A stretch of 64,000 bases of DNA from VGJW01 sp035286125 (GCA_035286125.1 JAYKIS010000086.1:10179-74178), one strand, 5' to 3'. Positions 52,980 to 61,751 are shown, counted from the stretch's first letter. The notes: generated from the sequence alone by a model not told the origin. A program made the numbers and translations.

Positions 52980-55394
52980 TCAGGACGCGGATGCAGCCGT
53001 CGTGGCCGCTGCCCGAGCCAGTTGGCGCATCTTGATGAGCATCCTGCGCGCCGTGGTCAGAGTCGGGTCCAGGCGGATGCACTCCTGGAGCAACTCGACC
53101 CCGTCCTCGAAAAGGTTCCTGGTGAGGCATATCCGGGCGAGGTGCAGGTACGCCGTCGCGTCCTCGGGGTGAGCTTCCCTGTGTGCCAGCAGGAGGGCGA
53201 GGGCTGGATCCTCGAACCCTGCGCCCATGAGTACGACGGCCAGATCACGCCCCAGGCCGGGAAGGCGGACCTCGTGGCTTTCCTGCGCGTCGAGCAGTTT
53301 CATGATGGCGTCCGTCTGGCCGTGGGCCAGCAGGGTGCGCAGCAACCCTTGCCACTGGGCACGGATTTCCTGCTGGCTGAAGCCCGTATCCATCAAGGCT
53401 TCCGGCGCGATGGCCTCACCGGCACAACACCGCAGCACGTGGGCCGTCGCCAGCCAGGCCTTGCGGGTATCCGCCACCTCGACGGCATTCGCGGCATCGG
53501 CCAGAATCCGCCCCGCGTCGGTATCACCACGCAGCAACCTTGCCACTGACAGGCTGATGCCTGCCCGGCGGTCATCCGACCTCCGGGTCAGAAGGTCTTC
53601 AAATGCGTCCACAGCCTCGTGGATGGCCCCGCTCCGAAGCAGCAGGTCCGCCCTTTCGTGCTGCAGGTCGGCCAGGCCCGGGTGATGGCGCAGTGCTTGG
53701 TCATACAGGGCCAGGGTCTCGGCGACATGGCCCTGCTTGGCCACGTGCTGTCCCAGCACGAGCCAGGCCTTGGCTTCCTCGGGATGTTCCGAGATGACGC
53801 GCGACAGGCGCGCCGTGGCCTCTGTTTCGAGGCCTTCGGCCAGTTCGACCAGGGCGAGGTTGACTTCCGTGGCCGGGTCTGGCTTGGGCGATGTCTCGAG
53901 GGCCCGCCCGAAGACCCGACGCGCTTCCTGCAGGCGTCCCTTGCGTGCCAGACAGATGCCTCGCGCCGCATCGTTCAGGTAGCTGAACACGCCAAGATCG
54001 GTACCGCCCGCGAATGGTGTGTCCGAGAGAGCCATGACGCGGTCCAGCAGGTCGAGGCTGGCATCAGCGTCGCCTGCGAGCAGGCGCAGAACGGCCAGTT
54101 GGTGCAGCAGGTTGGCGGCGTCCGGGAAGATGGTGGCTGCGCGCTCGGCCCAGTCGGTCGCCTCGGCTATCCGGCCGGTTTCCTTCAACAGGATGACCAG
54201 TCCGTACAGCAACGGGGCGTGGTAGGGGGCCTGGCTCTGTGGATCCGTGGCATGCAGGAGTTCGATGGCAAGGCGATAGTGTCTTTCGGCCTCGTCGATG
54301 TGGCCCATGCGCTTGAACTGCTGTCCCAGGTTGAACTGGTTGTAGGCTTGCGGCTCCGGTAGTTCGCTTTCCTGCTGCAGAAGCAGGTCGAGGTTCCGCT
54401 GGTCCTTCTGGCGCCGCGCCATCATGTCGTCCGTATAACCCTTGTGCGTCAGTTGGACCGGCACGGTACCAATCCTGATGCCGGCGGCGTGGGCCGCGGG
54501 CAGGACCTGCTCATGGACCCGACCCGAATAGCGGATCTCGGGGACGTTGCGGAACAGGCGGACGATGGTCGCGCGCTGGATTTCCTTTCCGGCGCCCAAC
54601 GCATTGTCGATCACGAGCCCGAAGGCACCGTAGTCCTTGCGGCGAAGCGTCTCGCGCAACATCGGGCCGGACCCCGGGGCCAGTTCCTCGTCGGCATCCA
54701 GCACGAGCACCCAGTCGCCGGTCGCCATGTCCAGAGCCTTGTTGCGCGCCTCCGCGAAGTCTCCCGTCCAGGGGTGGTGGCCGATCCGGGCACCGTGCGC
54801 CTCGGCAATCGCCAGGGTCCCGTCCGTCGAGCCCGTATCGACAATGCAAATCTCGTCGACGTACCCCCTGACACTGTTGAGGCAAGCATCCAGAACCTCT
54901 TCCTCGTTCTTGACAATCATGCACAACGAAAGCCGGGGTGGCCGCTGGTCCAGCAGTGTCCGGATGGTGTCAAGTTCGGCCGGTTCATCGGCATATCCTT
55001 GGTCCCGTTCAGTGGCCGCGCAGGCAAGCAGGTTGCCCCGGGCTCCCGGGTGATCCGACTGAAGTGCAAGCGTACGCCTGAAAGCCATGGCGGCCGTGCG
55101 CGTCCAGCCCAGTTCGAAGAGAATGACACCGAGGACGTTGCACGTATCCGCTTGATCGGCATCGAGACGCAGCGCCTCCCGTGCGGCCAGCAGCGCCCTG
55201 TCGAGTGCCCCCTCCTCGGCCAGCAGTGCTGCGAGGTGCCGGTAGGAAACAGCATCGTCCGGACGCATCTCGAGGAGATCCAGAAAACGCGCGATTGCCC
55301 CGCCGCGATCGCCGCGATCTACGGCAGCGTAGGCCTCGGCCTGGAGCATGGCCGGTGTGCGGACTTGCTGGACTTTCGCGATTCGCAGCGCCAT
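52980..55394 (-). CDS. TPR protein with family 2 glycosyltransferase domain
   Basis: This 804-residue soluble protein starts at 55394 (AAGGAGA upstream). Residues ~10-130 are TPR-like. A GT2 domain (~148-370) follows, with LSLCMIVKNEEEVLDACLNS, EICIVDTGSTDGT and the metal-binding WVLVLDADEELAPG. The remaining ~430 residues are further TPRs (YNQFNLGQQFKRMGHIDEAE, AKAWLVLGQHVAKQGHVAET). This TPR-GT2 plan is found in enzymes that glycosylate surface proteins. Because the next gene on the same strand is flagellin, it may glycosylate flagellin; a terminator and 670 bases lie between them, so the link is inference. Confidence 0.9.
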   Translation of the reverse strand: MALRIAKVQQVRTPAMLQAEAYAAVDRGDRGGAIARFLDLLEMRPDDAVSYRHLAALLAEEGALDRALLAAREALRLDADQADTCNVLGVILFELGWTRTAAMAFRRTLALQSDHPGARGNLLACAATERDQGYADEPAELDTIRTLLDQRPPRLSLCMIVKNEEEVLDACLNSVRGYVDEICIVDTGSTDGTLAIAEAHGARIGHHPWTGDFAEARNKALDMATGDWVLVLDADEELAPGSGPMLRETLRRKDYGAFGLVIDNALGAGKEIQRATIVRLFRNVPEIRYSGRVHEQVLPAAHAAGIRIGTVPVQLTHKGYTDDMMARRQKDQRNLDLLLQQESELPEPQAYNQFNLGQQFKRMGHIDEAERHYRLAIELLHATDPQSQAPYHAPLLYGLVILLKETGRIAEATDWAERAATIFPDAANLLHQLAVLRLLAGDADASLDLLDRVMALSDTPFAGGTDLGVFSYLNDAARGICLARKGRLQEARRVFGRALETSPKPDPATEVNLALVELAEGLETEATARLSRVISEHPEEAKAWLVLGQHVAKQGHVAETLALYDQALRHHPGLADLQHERADLLLRSGAIHEAVDAFEDLLTRRSDDRRAGISLSVARLLRGDTDAGRILADAANAVEVADTRKAWLATAHVLRCCAGEAIAPEALMDTGFSQQEIRAQWQGLLRTLLAHGQTDAIMKLLDAQESHEVRLPGLGRDLAVVLMGAGFEDPALALLLAHREAHPEDATAYLHLARICLTRNLFEDGVELLQECIRLDPTLTTARRMLIKMRQLARAAATTAASAS

Positions 55395-55476
55395 GAATGC
55401 TCTCCTTCCGGGACGACCCCTTATGTCATCTATGTCGGATGGACTGAGCCGGACTTGAGGCCGGAGCGCCCGCACC

Positions 55477-55505
55477 TTGTATCGCCTCCGGGCCCGTGAT
55501 ACAGT
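55477..55505 (+). promoter_or_regulatory. Promoter candidate for the 6S-like RNA
   Basis: TTGTAT (55477-55482) and TACAGT (55500-55505) are 17 bases apart, giving a start near 55512, just before the 5' arm of the RNA's closing stem. An inverted repeat TGTATC-N14-GATACA (55478-55503) overlaps both boxes and could be an operator. Confidence 0.45.
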
Positions 55506-55516
55506 CCCCCTCGGAC

Positions 55517-55690
55517 GCGGGGGGCCCTCGGTCCCGGGCCCGTGCTTGGGCTACAATCTCCAAAAAGGGAGCCCGACAGCTTCGGCGAACCGACGTAGAC
55601 CGTCCACGCAGGCGGAAACGGACGTTCACCGGGAGGGCACCCACCTGCTTCGTGCAGGTTCAAGCACCCCCGGCCCCCTGGGTCCCCCGC
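55517..55690 (+). ncRNA. ssrS: 6S-like regulatory RNA candidate
   Basis: The 174-base segment folds as a long rod. GCGGGGGGCCC (55517-55527) pairs with GGGTCCCCCGC (55680-55690); then GGGCC (55536) with GGCCC (55672) and GTGCTT (55542) with AAGCAC (55662). The 3' side of the open middle carries CACCCACCTGC-TTCGT-GCAGGTTCAAG, very like the conserved small hairpin of 6S RNA (CAC..CACCT..GGTTCAAG). A terminal hairpin CGTCC/GGACG caps it. 6S RNA mimics an open promoter and sequesters sigma-70 RNA polymerase. It ends 13 bases before tsaE, so the two may share a transcript. Identity is by pattern only. Confidence 0.6.
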
Positions 55691-55703
55691 GCGCCACCTT
55701 TGG

Positions 55704-56168
55704 ATGCCCATGCATGATGTTCGCCTGACGTTGGCCGACGCCGCGGCCACGCAGGTCCTCGGCGAGGCTCTGGGGCGCGCTTCGCTCCCCGCTGACATCC
55801 TGTGGCTGGAGGGTGATCTCGGTGCGGGCAAGACCACGCTCGTGCAGGGACTGGGACGTGCGCTTGACGTGCCGGGCGCGGTGACGAGCCCGACCTTTGC
55901 CCTGGTCCAGGAGCACGAGGGGCGACTTCTCTTGCGCCACATCGACCTTTACCGTCTCGATCCGGAAGAGGTGCCGCCGCTGGGGCCATGGGAGTGGTTC
56001 GAGGACAAGGCCGTGGTCGTCGTCGAATGGCCGGACCGACTGCCGGAGGCGTTCACGCCGGACGTTTCTGTCAGTCTCGTCATCGAAGGGGACGCAAGGG
56101 CAGTCCGCTTGCGGACACGTTCGCCGCGCGGCTCCGCATGGCTGCGCGAGGCAGGGCTGCTCTCTTGA
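55704..56168 (+). CDS. tsaE: tRNA threonylcarbamoyladenosine biosynthesis ATPase TsaE
   Basis: The 154-residue P-loop ATPase is needed, with TsaB, TsaC and TsaD, to make t6A37 in ANN-decoding tRNAs. The Walker A is WLEGDLGAGKTTLVQGL, and the family segments TSPTFALVQEHEG and HIDLYRLD follow. The start is ATG 55704 or 55710. It heads tsaE-tsaB-rimI, each gene overlapping the next by TTGA. Confidence 0.95.
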   Translation: MPMHDVRLTLADAAATQVLGEALGRASLPADILWLEGDLGAGKTTLVQGLGRALDVPGAVTSPTFALVQEHEGRLLLRHIDLYRLDPEEVPPLGPWEWFEDKAVVVVEWPDRLPEAFTPDVSVSLVIEGDARAVRLRTRSPRGSAWLREAGLLS

Positions 56169-56860
56169 ACGTCCTCGCCATCAACACGGCGACCGATGCC
56201 ATGGGTGTCGCCCTTGCCGGTCCCGAAGGATGCCATGAGTGGACCACGCCTCCTCAGGCTGCCGGCCGCGGGCACTCCGAAGCCCTCGTGCCGATGTTGG
56301 AGCGCCTGCTCGCCCAGGCCGGCCGGGCGGTCACGGAGATTGAAGGCGTGGCGGTGGTCTCCGGTCCGGGCGGTTTCACGGGCGTCCGTGCCGGCGTCGT
56401 CTTCGCCAAGGCATTTGCCCACGCCCGCGGCTTGCCCGTCGCAGGTGTCGATGCGCTCGAGGCGCTGGCTCACTCGGTGGCGGCGCATGGGCGTGTCGTG
56501 GCGATGCTGGATGCGCGGCGCGGGATGGTCTTCAGTGGGGTGTGGCAGTTCTCGGCGGCAGGTGCCACGCTCTTGCGGCCCGCCTGCCTTGAATCGCTGG
56601 ATGACCTGCTCGAGGCCCTCGAGCCCGGTGATACGACGTTCGTCGGCGAGGGGGCCTGTGTGCATCGGCAGCGCCTGGAGGCCAGGGCCGATGCGCGGGT
56701 GCCGCCGGACCTGCTCCATGTGCTGCGCCCCGCCATCGTGGCCGATCTCGCCCTGCCGGCGCTAAGACGGGGAGGGGAGGCGCCGGGTGCCCTGCTGCCG
56801 CGCTACCTTCGGGAGCCAGCGATGGCCCGCGAGGTCGCGCGGGAGGGGGGGGGGCCTTGA
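56165..56860 (+). CDS. tsaB: tRNA threonylcarbamoyladenosine biosynthesis protein TsaB
   Basis: This 231-residue ASKHA-fold protein is the dimer partner of TsaD. The N-terminal NVLAINTATDAMGVALAG and the signature VVSGPGGFTGVRAGVVFAKA are characteristic. Translation starts at a TTG overlapping the tsaE stop (TTGA), because the family N-terminus begins exactly there; upstream in-frame sequence lies inside tsaE. tsaD is not in the window. Confidence 0.94.
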   Translation: MNVLAINTATDAMGVALAGPEGCHEWTTPPQAAGRGHSEALVPMLERLLAQAGRAVTEIEGVAVVSGPGGFTGVRAGVVFAKAFAHARGLPVAGVDALEALAHSVAAHGRVVAMLDARRGMVFSGVWQFSAAGATLLRPACLESLDDLLEALEPGDTTFVGEGACVHRQRLEARADARVPPDLLHVLRPAIVADLALPALRRGGEAPGALLPRYLREPAMAREVAREGGGP

Positions 56861-57372
56861 CGCGCCGCGCGCCGCGCCGGGGCTCCCTGCGCCCCATGGC
56901 TTATGCCGACATTCCCGCGCTCCTGCCCATCGAAGCCCTGTGCTTCGGGGATCACTGGACCGTGCAGTCCTTTCGGGACGAGCTGGACCAGGCTTGCAGC
57001 ACCTACCTCGTGCTCGAGCTTGACGGGGTCATCGTCGGGTACGCAGGGTTCTGGCTGATTCTCGAGGAGGCGCATGTCACCACGGTTGCCGTCCACCCGG
57101 ACCAGCAGGGTCAGGGCCTGGGCGAACAGCTGCTGATCGGCCTGATCGATGCGGCGCTCGAGCGGGGGGCGCGCTGGATGACGCTTGAAGTCCGGGTCTC
57201 GAACACCGGAGCGCAGGCCCTCTACAAAAAGTATGGATTCGAGTCGCTGGGGCGTCGTCGTGGGTATTACCAGAATGATGGTGAAGATGCCCTCGTCATG
57301 TGGACCGAACACATGGGCTCGCCCGAGTATCAGGAGCGACTGGCCCTGCTGAGAGCCCCCTTCGCGCCCTGA
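56857..57372 (+). CDS. rimI: GNAT acetyltransferase RimI-like
   Basis: The 171-residue GNAT protein is the N-alpha-acetyltransferase that in E. coli modifies ribosomal protein S18. The acetyl-CoA loop is VAVHPDQQGQGLGEQLLIGL, with VRVSNTGAQALYKKYGFESL after it, the family pattern. The start is a TTG overlapping the tsaB stop; the first ~12 residues are basic. The tsaE-tsaB-rimI order is conserved in many bacteria. A GAAGG at its stop may serve the next gene. Confidence 0.93.
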   Translation: MTRRAPRRGSLRPMAYADIPALLPIEALCFGDHWTVQSFRDELDQACSTYLVLELDGVIVGYAGFWLILEEAHVTTVAVHPDQQGQGLGEQLLIGLIDAALERGARWMTLEVRVSNTGAQALYKKYGFESLGRRRGYYQNDGEDALVMWTEHMGSPEYQERLALLRAPFAP

Positions 57373-57418
57373 AGGCCATCCCCTGAGCCTGGCTGCCCTC
57401 CTCGGGTCCGCTGCCCTC

Positions 57419-58294
57419 GTGGTTGCGGATCTCCTGTTCGTGGTTCTGTTGGCAGGATGGCTTGCCGCAAGGCCGGGGCGCCTGCATGCCATCTGCCGCT
57501 GGTTGCCCCACCGTGTCAGCCGCTTTCTCGCCGAGGGTAGCGAAGTTCTGTCGGGCGCGATTACGGGGGCACTCCACGCCGCCACTGCCGCCCAGCGCCA
57601 GATCGTGCACAACGCGATGGGCTTCACGGGCAAGACCGTCGGTGCCCTCATGGTGCCTCGCCCGGACATGGTCTGCGTGGCGGCCGATACGCCCGTGGCA
57701 CAGGTCTTCAGGACCTTCGGCACGAGCGCGCACAACCGAATCCCGGTGCATGAGGGCGACCTGGACAAGATCATCGGCTTTCTCCACGCCAAGGACCTGA
57801 TGCGGGTCGCCGGCGGTCCGCTCGAGGGTCTGGTGGCCCGCGACCTGATCCGGCCGATCCTTGCCGTTCCGGTCAACAAGCCCGTGCACCAGATGCTCCA
57901 CGAGTTCCAGACGACGCGGACGCACCTGGCCATCGTGCTCGACGAGTTTGGCGGAACGGCCGGCATGGTCACGATCAATGACCTGCTCGAGCAATTGGCC
58001 GGCGAGGTCCACGATGAGCTTCGGCCGGGGTTGCCGGACTTCGCCCGGGATGGCGATGGTGCCTGGTCTGTCCGTGGCCTGGTGTCGATCGTGGAGGTCA
58101 ACCACCGTCTGGGTCTGGATCTCCCCTGTGAGGACTACAACACCCTGGCCGGTCTGGTCTTCGGTGTGCTGGGCCGGACACCCGAGCCGGGTGACGAAGT
58201 GCAGCTGTCTCCGGACGACAGTGTCCGATGTCGGGTCCTGGCGACGAATGGCCGCCGGGCCACCTTGCTGCGCCTTTCTTCTCCGCGGGCCTGA
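57419..58294 (+). CDS. CorC/HlyC-like CBS protein
   Basis: The protein has one membrane helix at the very N-terminus (LLFVVLLAGWLAA), a CBS pair (~75-200; VGALMVPRPDMVCV, IIGFLHAKDLMRV, HLAIVLDEFGGTAGMVTIND) and a CorC/HlyC C-terminal domain (WSVRGLVSIVEVNHRLGLDL). It lacks the ~200-residue CNNM/DUF21 transmembrane domain of Mg/Co exporters. The start is uncertain: GTG 57419 has no ribosome-binding site, whereas a CTG at 57383 preceded by GAAGG would lengthen the helix to LSLAALLGSAALVVADLLFV. I list the safer GTG. Likely role: regulator of ion efflux. Confidence 0.87.
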   Translation: MVADLLFVVLLAGWLAARPGRLHAICRWLPHRVSRFLAEGSEVLSGAITGALHAATAAQRQIVHNAMGFTGKTVGALMVPRPDMVCVAADTPVAQVFRTFGTSAHNRIPVHEGDLDKIIGFLHAKDLMRVAGGPLEGLVARDLIRPILAVPVNKPVHQMLHEFQTTRTHLAIVLDEFGGTAGMVTINDLLEQLAGEVHDELRPGLPDFARDGDGAWSVRGLVSIVEVNHRLGLDLPCEDYNTLAGLVFGVLGRTPEPGDEVQLSPDDSVRCRVLATNGRRATLLRLSSPRA

Positions 58295-58302
58295 CTCTGG
58301 CC

Positions 58303-58330
58303 CAAAGCAAAAGGCCGCCTTGCGGCGGCC
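58303..58330 (-). terminator. Terminator with T tract on the minus strand
   Basis: GGCCGCC and GGCGGCC (58313-58330) form a 7-base stem with a 4-base loop. On the minus strand it is followed by TTTTGCTTTGGG, so it can end the RMD1-like transcript, ~220 bases after that gene's stop, and also faces the CorC-like gene. The 223 bases 58331-58553 contain no gene. Confidence 0.75.
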
Positions 58331-58553
58331 ATCAGGTCAAGAGCAACAGATAACGAATCTACAGGGGTGGTCGGAGCCACGACGGGGGTGGTTCTGCGTC
58401 CGGTGAGGAGGGGGGTGGACGGGAACCTTCGTGGAAGCGACGACCTCCTGGGGCTGGGCCCGATGTGTGTTGGTTTCTATGGGGGACAGAAGGGTTGTCG
58501 GCAGCTTAACGTCCGGACTTGCTACGGCAAAGAAAACTTTTCCGAATCTTTTT

Positions 58554-59642
58554 TCAGCGGTGCCCGGGCCCCACGAAGGCCATGATGACCTCGATGAGAA
58601 TCAGGAAGATGACCATGAGCTCCAGCAGGACCGAGCGCTTCTGGTTCATCTCCTCGAGCAGCAACTGAGCGACCTGCTGGACGATGCGGAGCTTGGCGTC
58701 GACCATCTCCTCCCAGCGCCCCAGCCGCAGGCTCTCGCCCGTCATCCGGTAGATTCGTGCAAGGTAGACGTCCCCGGTGATCTTGATCGCATTGCGGACC
58801 TTGTCCTGCACGTCGTAGATCTCGATCATCAGCTGCATCAGCTTCTTGGATGTGCGCGCCAGCCTGCGGCGGCGGCTGCCTCCGGCTGTTCCGGAGAAGC
58901 CGTCGTAGACCGCTCCGAGCTCGGCCTCGAGCATCTCGTCGTAGTACCGCAGGTCGAGCAGTTGGGCGTTGGCGAACTCGATGATGTCCAGGTGGTCCGT
59001 GCTCTGCTCGGGATCCAGCACGAAGGCGCTGTTCCACGTCACGATCACCAGGTCGTCGCTGCGGTAAGAGTGGTGGAGGCGCAGGGCGTCGCTGCGCTCG
59101 TCGCGGCTCATCTCTCCGCGCTCACCCCTGAGGACGCGTGCCAGTTCGTCGCCCTTGCGTGCCAGCAGGTCATCGGCCCGGACGGGTGTGTCGAAAGCCT
59201 CGACATAGGTGATGAAGTAGTCTTCGACCAACTTGGAACGGCCAATGGGCCCCTTGGCAGCGGCCTCGAGGCGTGGCGTGATTTCCCCGAGCAGTTGGCG
59301 GGCAACCGACTCGATGCTCAGGTCCGCCTGCAGCCGGGCGCTCTCCTCGACCAACTCGGCCCACGTGCCACTGAAGGGCAGGGTCCAGACCAGGCTCACG
59401 ATGCCGAAGTCGTGGACCTTGGCCCGCACCGTGCCGGCGTGTTCGTTGGTCAGTGGCCGATGCCCCAGGGGCAACACGACCGGGGGATCGCGGAAGCGGA
59501 TGGCGTCGGGCTGATGGCCGCGTCCGACAAGCTCCCCGATGGTGCTGTCGGCCCAGAGCGCCCTCAGTTTGCCAAGATCAACCTCCTCGGCGAACTCGAA
59601 GAGGTGCAGGACGAGGATTCGGGCGCGAACGATGTGTTCCAT
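58554..59642 (-). CDS. RMD1/YagE (DUF155)-like protein with C-terminal membrane helix
   Basis: This 362-residue protein ends in one strongly hydrophobic helix (LLELMVIFLILIEVIMAFVG). The region before it (MQLMIEIYDVQDKVRNAIKI, LLLEEMNQKRSVLLELMVIF) resembles the C-terminal part of yeast Rmd1/Sif2-type DUF155 proteins, whose bacterial members are unstudied. The N-terminal part has VWTLPFSGTWAELVEESARL. Membrane anchoring with a large cytoplasmic domain is likely. No operon partner on this strand; it diverges from bamA. Confidence 0.72.
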   Translation of the reverse strand: MEHIVRARILVLHLFEFAEEVDLGKLRALWADSTIGELVGRGHQPDAIRFRDPPVVLPLGHRPLTNEHAGTVRAKVHDFGIVSLVWTLPFSGTWAELVEESARLQADLSIESVARQLLGEITPRLEAAAKGPIGRSKLVEDYFITYVEAFDTPVRADDLLARKGDELARVLRGERGEMSRDERSDALRLHHSYRSDDLVIVTWNSAFVLDPEQSTDHLDIIEFANAQLLDLRYYDEMLEAELGAVYDGFSGTAGGSRRRRLARTSKKLMQLMIEIYDVQDKVRNAIKITGDVYLARIYRMTGESLRLGRWEEMVDAKLRIVQQVAQLLLEEMNQKRSVLLELMVIFLILIEVIMAFVGPGHR

Positions 59643-59667
59643 GCGGTGAGGGGCGGCCTTTGGCGGG

Positions 59668-59696
59668 ATGACGGGGTGACGCGCCCCGCCTATAAT
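59668..59696 (+). promoter_or_regulatory. Promoter of the bamA-skp-lpxD-lpxC operon
   Basis: TATAAT (59691-59696) is a perfect -10. ATGACG at 59668-59673 is a fair -35, with 17-base spacing. The start near 59703 leaves a leader of ~30 bases before the bamA ATG. Confidence 0.75.
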
Positions 59697-59732
59697 GGAA
59701 GGATTCGACCTTCCTTTACTGAAAGTTAGCGG

Positions 59733-61751
59733 ATGCTTCGTCTCGCGTCATCCCGACCGGCGCCCTCGGGTCCGCTTGGCGTCCTTGCCGGGCCGCTGTC
59801 CATGGCGGTTGCCGTCTCGGGCTTCTGGCTCATCGCGGCCGCCGGCAGCGCCTGGGCTGCCGGCGAGGATGCGTCGGCGCCGGCAGCCCAGGCGCCCGGG
59901 GAACAGGCGTCGGTGGCCACGGACAGCGTGGCGCCTGCCACCGACAGCGTGGCGCCTGCCACCTCCTCGACCGTCGTGCCGGATGATTCGCCGCGGATTC
60001 GCGTCGGGGACATCCGCATCGAGGGCAACCGCAGGGTGTCCGACGAGCAGATCCTGCTGGCCCTGCCTGTCCACCGCGGCGAAGAAGTTTCGAGGAAGCA
60101 GGTGGTAGACGCGCTGCAGCGCGTCTACGGGCTCGGGCTTTTCCGGGACGTCAACGCTGGTCTCGAAGATGCCGAGGGAGGCCAGCAGCGTCTGGTCGTG
60201 CGGGTGGTCGAGAACCCGGTCCTCGACGAGGTGCGCATCGAGGGCATGACCCTGCTGCCCGTCGACGAGGCGCTGGCGGCGTTCCAGCCCCTCAAGGGCC
60301 GCATCCTGAACATGCGTGATGTCCAGAAGCGCATCAAGGATCTCGAGAAGCGTTACGCGGACCAGGGCTACGTACTGGCCCGCGTGTACGACATGCAGGT
60401 CCAGGACGGCGGGGTGCTGGCGCTCAAGGTGGCCGAGGGCATCGTCCAGGCCATCCGCATCACGGGTAATGAGGACACGCAGGAGTACGTCATACGGCGT
60501 GAGCTGACGGTCAAGCCTGGCGAGGTGTTCAACTTCAAGCGCATGGAGGATGACCTGCGCCGCCTCTACAACCTCAACTATTTCGAGGATCTGGGGCTCC
60601 GCTACGAGCCCGGCGAGACGCCCCAGAAGGTCATCATCGTCGTCAACGTCAAGGAGAAGCAGACCGGCATTTTTCAGGCCAGCGCCGGTTTCTCGTCCCG
60701 TGACGGTCTTATCGGCATGCTCTCGTTCCGCAAGGAGAATCTTCTGGGACGCGGCCAGACCATGTCTGTCGACGTCAGCGTCAGCCAGAATCCTTTCGGG
60801 GAAATCAGCTACTTCAACCCCTGGTTCACCGAGCAGAAGGCTTCGTTCGGTACCCAGGCCTATTACCGGCGCTACTTCAACGTCTTCAACGTCGCGGTGC
60901 CGGGCGGGCAGGGTAGCCAGGACGATCGCCAGGGTGGTTCGCTGTCCTTCGGGGTGCCCTTGGGCGACAATCCCGTCACGGCGAGGTGGCGCGTGTCGGG
61001 CACGGTCAAGGGCGAGCGGGTCCAGATCTCGCGGCAGGTTCCGGCCGAGGCCCGGTGGGTGGCTTCCCGGGCCGACTCCGTCTCGGGCAATGACTTCGAT
61101 CTCGCCGGCTCCGTGGGGGCGACGCTGACGCATGACAGCCGGGACTTCGTCCTGAATCCCAATCGCGGCGTACTGTCGAGCGTGACGGCCGAGTACTACC
61201 TCGGGGCCCTCGGCCTCGGCCAGGTGGACGTGCTCAAGCTGCAAGGGGATTGGAACGTCTACTTGCCTGCGTGGCCGGAGCGGACGGTCCTGGCGATGGG
61301 GTTCAAGGGGGCGACGACGCTGGCTGGTCCCTCTGGCAAGGTTCCCATCTATGAGCGCTTCTACTCGATGGGGCCCTATCTGGTTCGCGGCTGGGCCGAG
61401 AACGTCTTCGACGCCTCCGCAGGTCGTCCCTCGAGCGCCTTCCAAGGGGATTCGCTCGCCTTGGGCGCCATCGAGTACCGCTTTCCCATCTGGAATATCC
61501 TCTCGGGCGTCCTGTTCGGGGATACGGGCCTCTTCTGGGACCAGACGCCCATCCGCTTGGCCGATGGATCGGAGTCCTATCGCAGTGCGGCGTTCAAATG
61601 GGAAAATACGCGCTCGGGCTATGGCTTCGGCTTCCGCTTGATTACTCCGTTCGGCCCGTTGCGGCTGGATCTGGGCATTCGTAGCTGGGACCCGGCCCAG
61701 CAGGCCTTTCCGACCATCATTCCCCAGTTCTCGATCGGACAGAAGTTCTGA
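59733..61751 (+). CDS. bamA: Outer-membrane barrel assembly factor BamA/Omp85
   Basis: This 672-residue Omp85 protein inserts beta-barrels in the outer membrane. A signal peptide (MAVAVSGFWLIAAAGSAWA) and a low-complexity stretch with a repeated ATDSVAP are followed by about three POTRA domains (~85-160, ~165-235, ~235-310; IRVGDIRIEGNRRVSDEQIL, LDEVRIEGMTLLPVDEALAA, IQAIRITGNEDTQEYVIRRE), then a 16-strand barrel. The L6 motif reads YLVRGWAEN (usually VRGF/Y), and the last strands carry GYGFGFRLITPFGPLRLDLG. Three POTRAs, not five, is the cyanobacterial arrangement. The operon continues with skp, lpxD and lpxC. Confidence 0.96.
   Translation: MLRLASSRPAPSGPLGVLAGPLSMAVAVSGFWLIAAAGSAWAAGEDASAPAAQAPGEQASVATDSVAPATDSVAPATSSTVVPDDSPRIRVGDIRIEGNRRVSDEQILLALPVHRGEEVSRKQVVDALQRVYGLGLFRDVNAGLEDAEGGQQRLVVRVVENPVLDEVRIEGMTLLPVDEALAAFQPLKGRILNMRDVQKRIKDLEKRYADQGYVLARVYDMQVQDGGVLALKVAEGIVQAIRITGNEDTQEYVIRRELTVKPGEVFNFKRMEDDLRRLYNLNYFEDLGLRYEPGETPQKVIIVVNVKEKQTGIFQASAGFSSRDGLIGMLSFRKENLLGRGQTMSVDVSVSQNPFGEISYFNPWFTEQKASFGTQAYYRRYFNVFNVAVPGGQGSQDDRQGGSLSFGVPLGDNPVTARWRVSGTVKGERVQISRQVPAEARWVASRADSVSGNDFDLAGSVGATLTHDSRDFVLNPNRGVLSSVTAEYYLGALGLGQVDVLKLQGDWNVYLPAWPERTVLAMGFKGATTLAGPSGKVPIYERFYSMGPYLVRGWAENVFDASAGRPSSAFQGDSLALGAIEYRFPIWNILSGVLFGDTGLFWDQTPIRLADGSESYRSAAFKWENTRSGYGFGFRLITPFGPLRLDLGIRSWDPAQQAFPTIIPQFSIGQKF

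Noticed and set aside
55552..55557. TACAAT as a promoter for tsaE
   Set aside because: No -35 lies upstream, and the site falls inside the paired 6S-like RNA.
59748..61445. 565-codon minus-strand frame opposite bamA
   Set aside because: Antisense shadow; BamA's POTRA domains and barrel are on the plus strand with a promoter.
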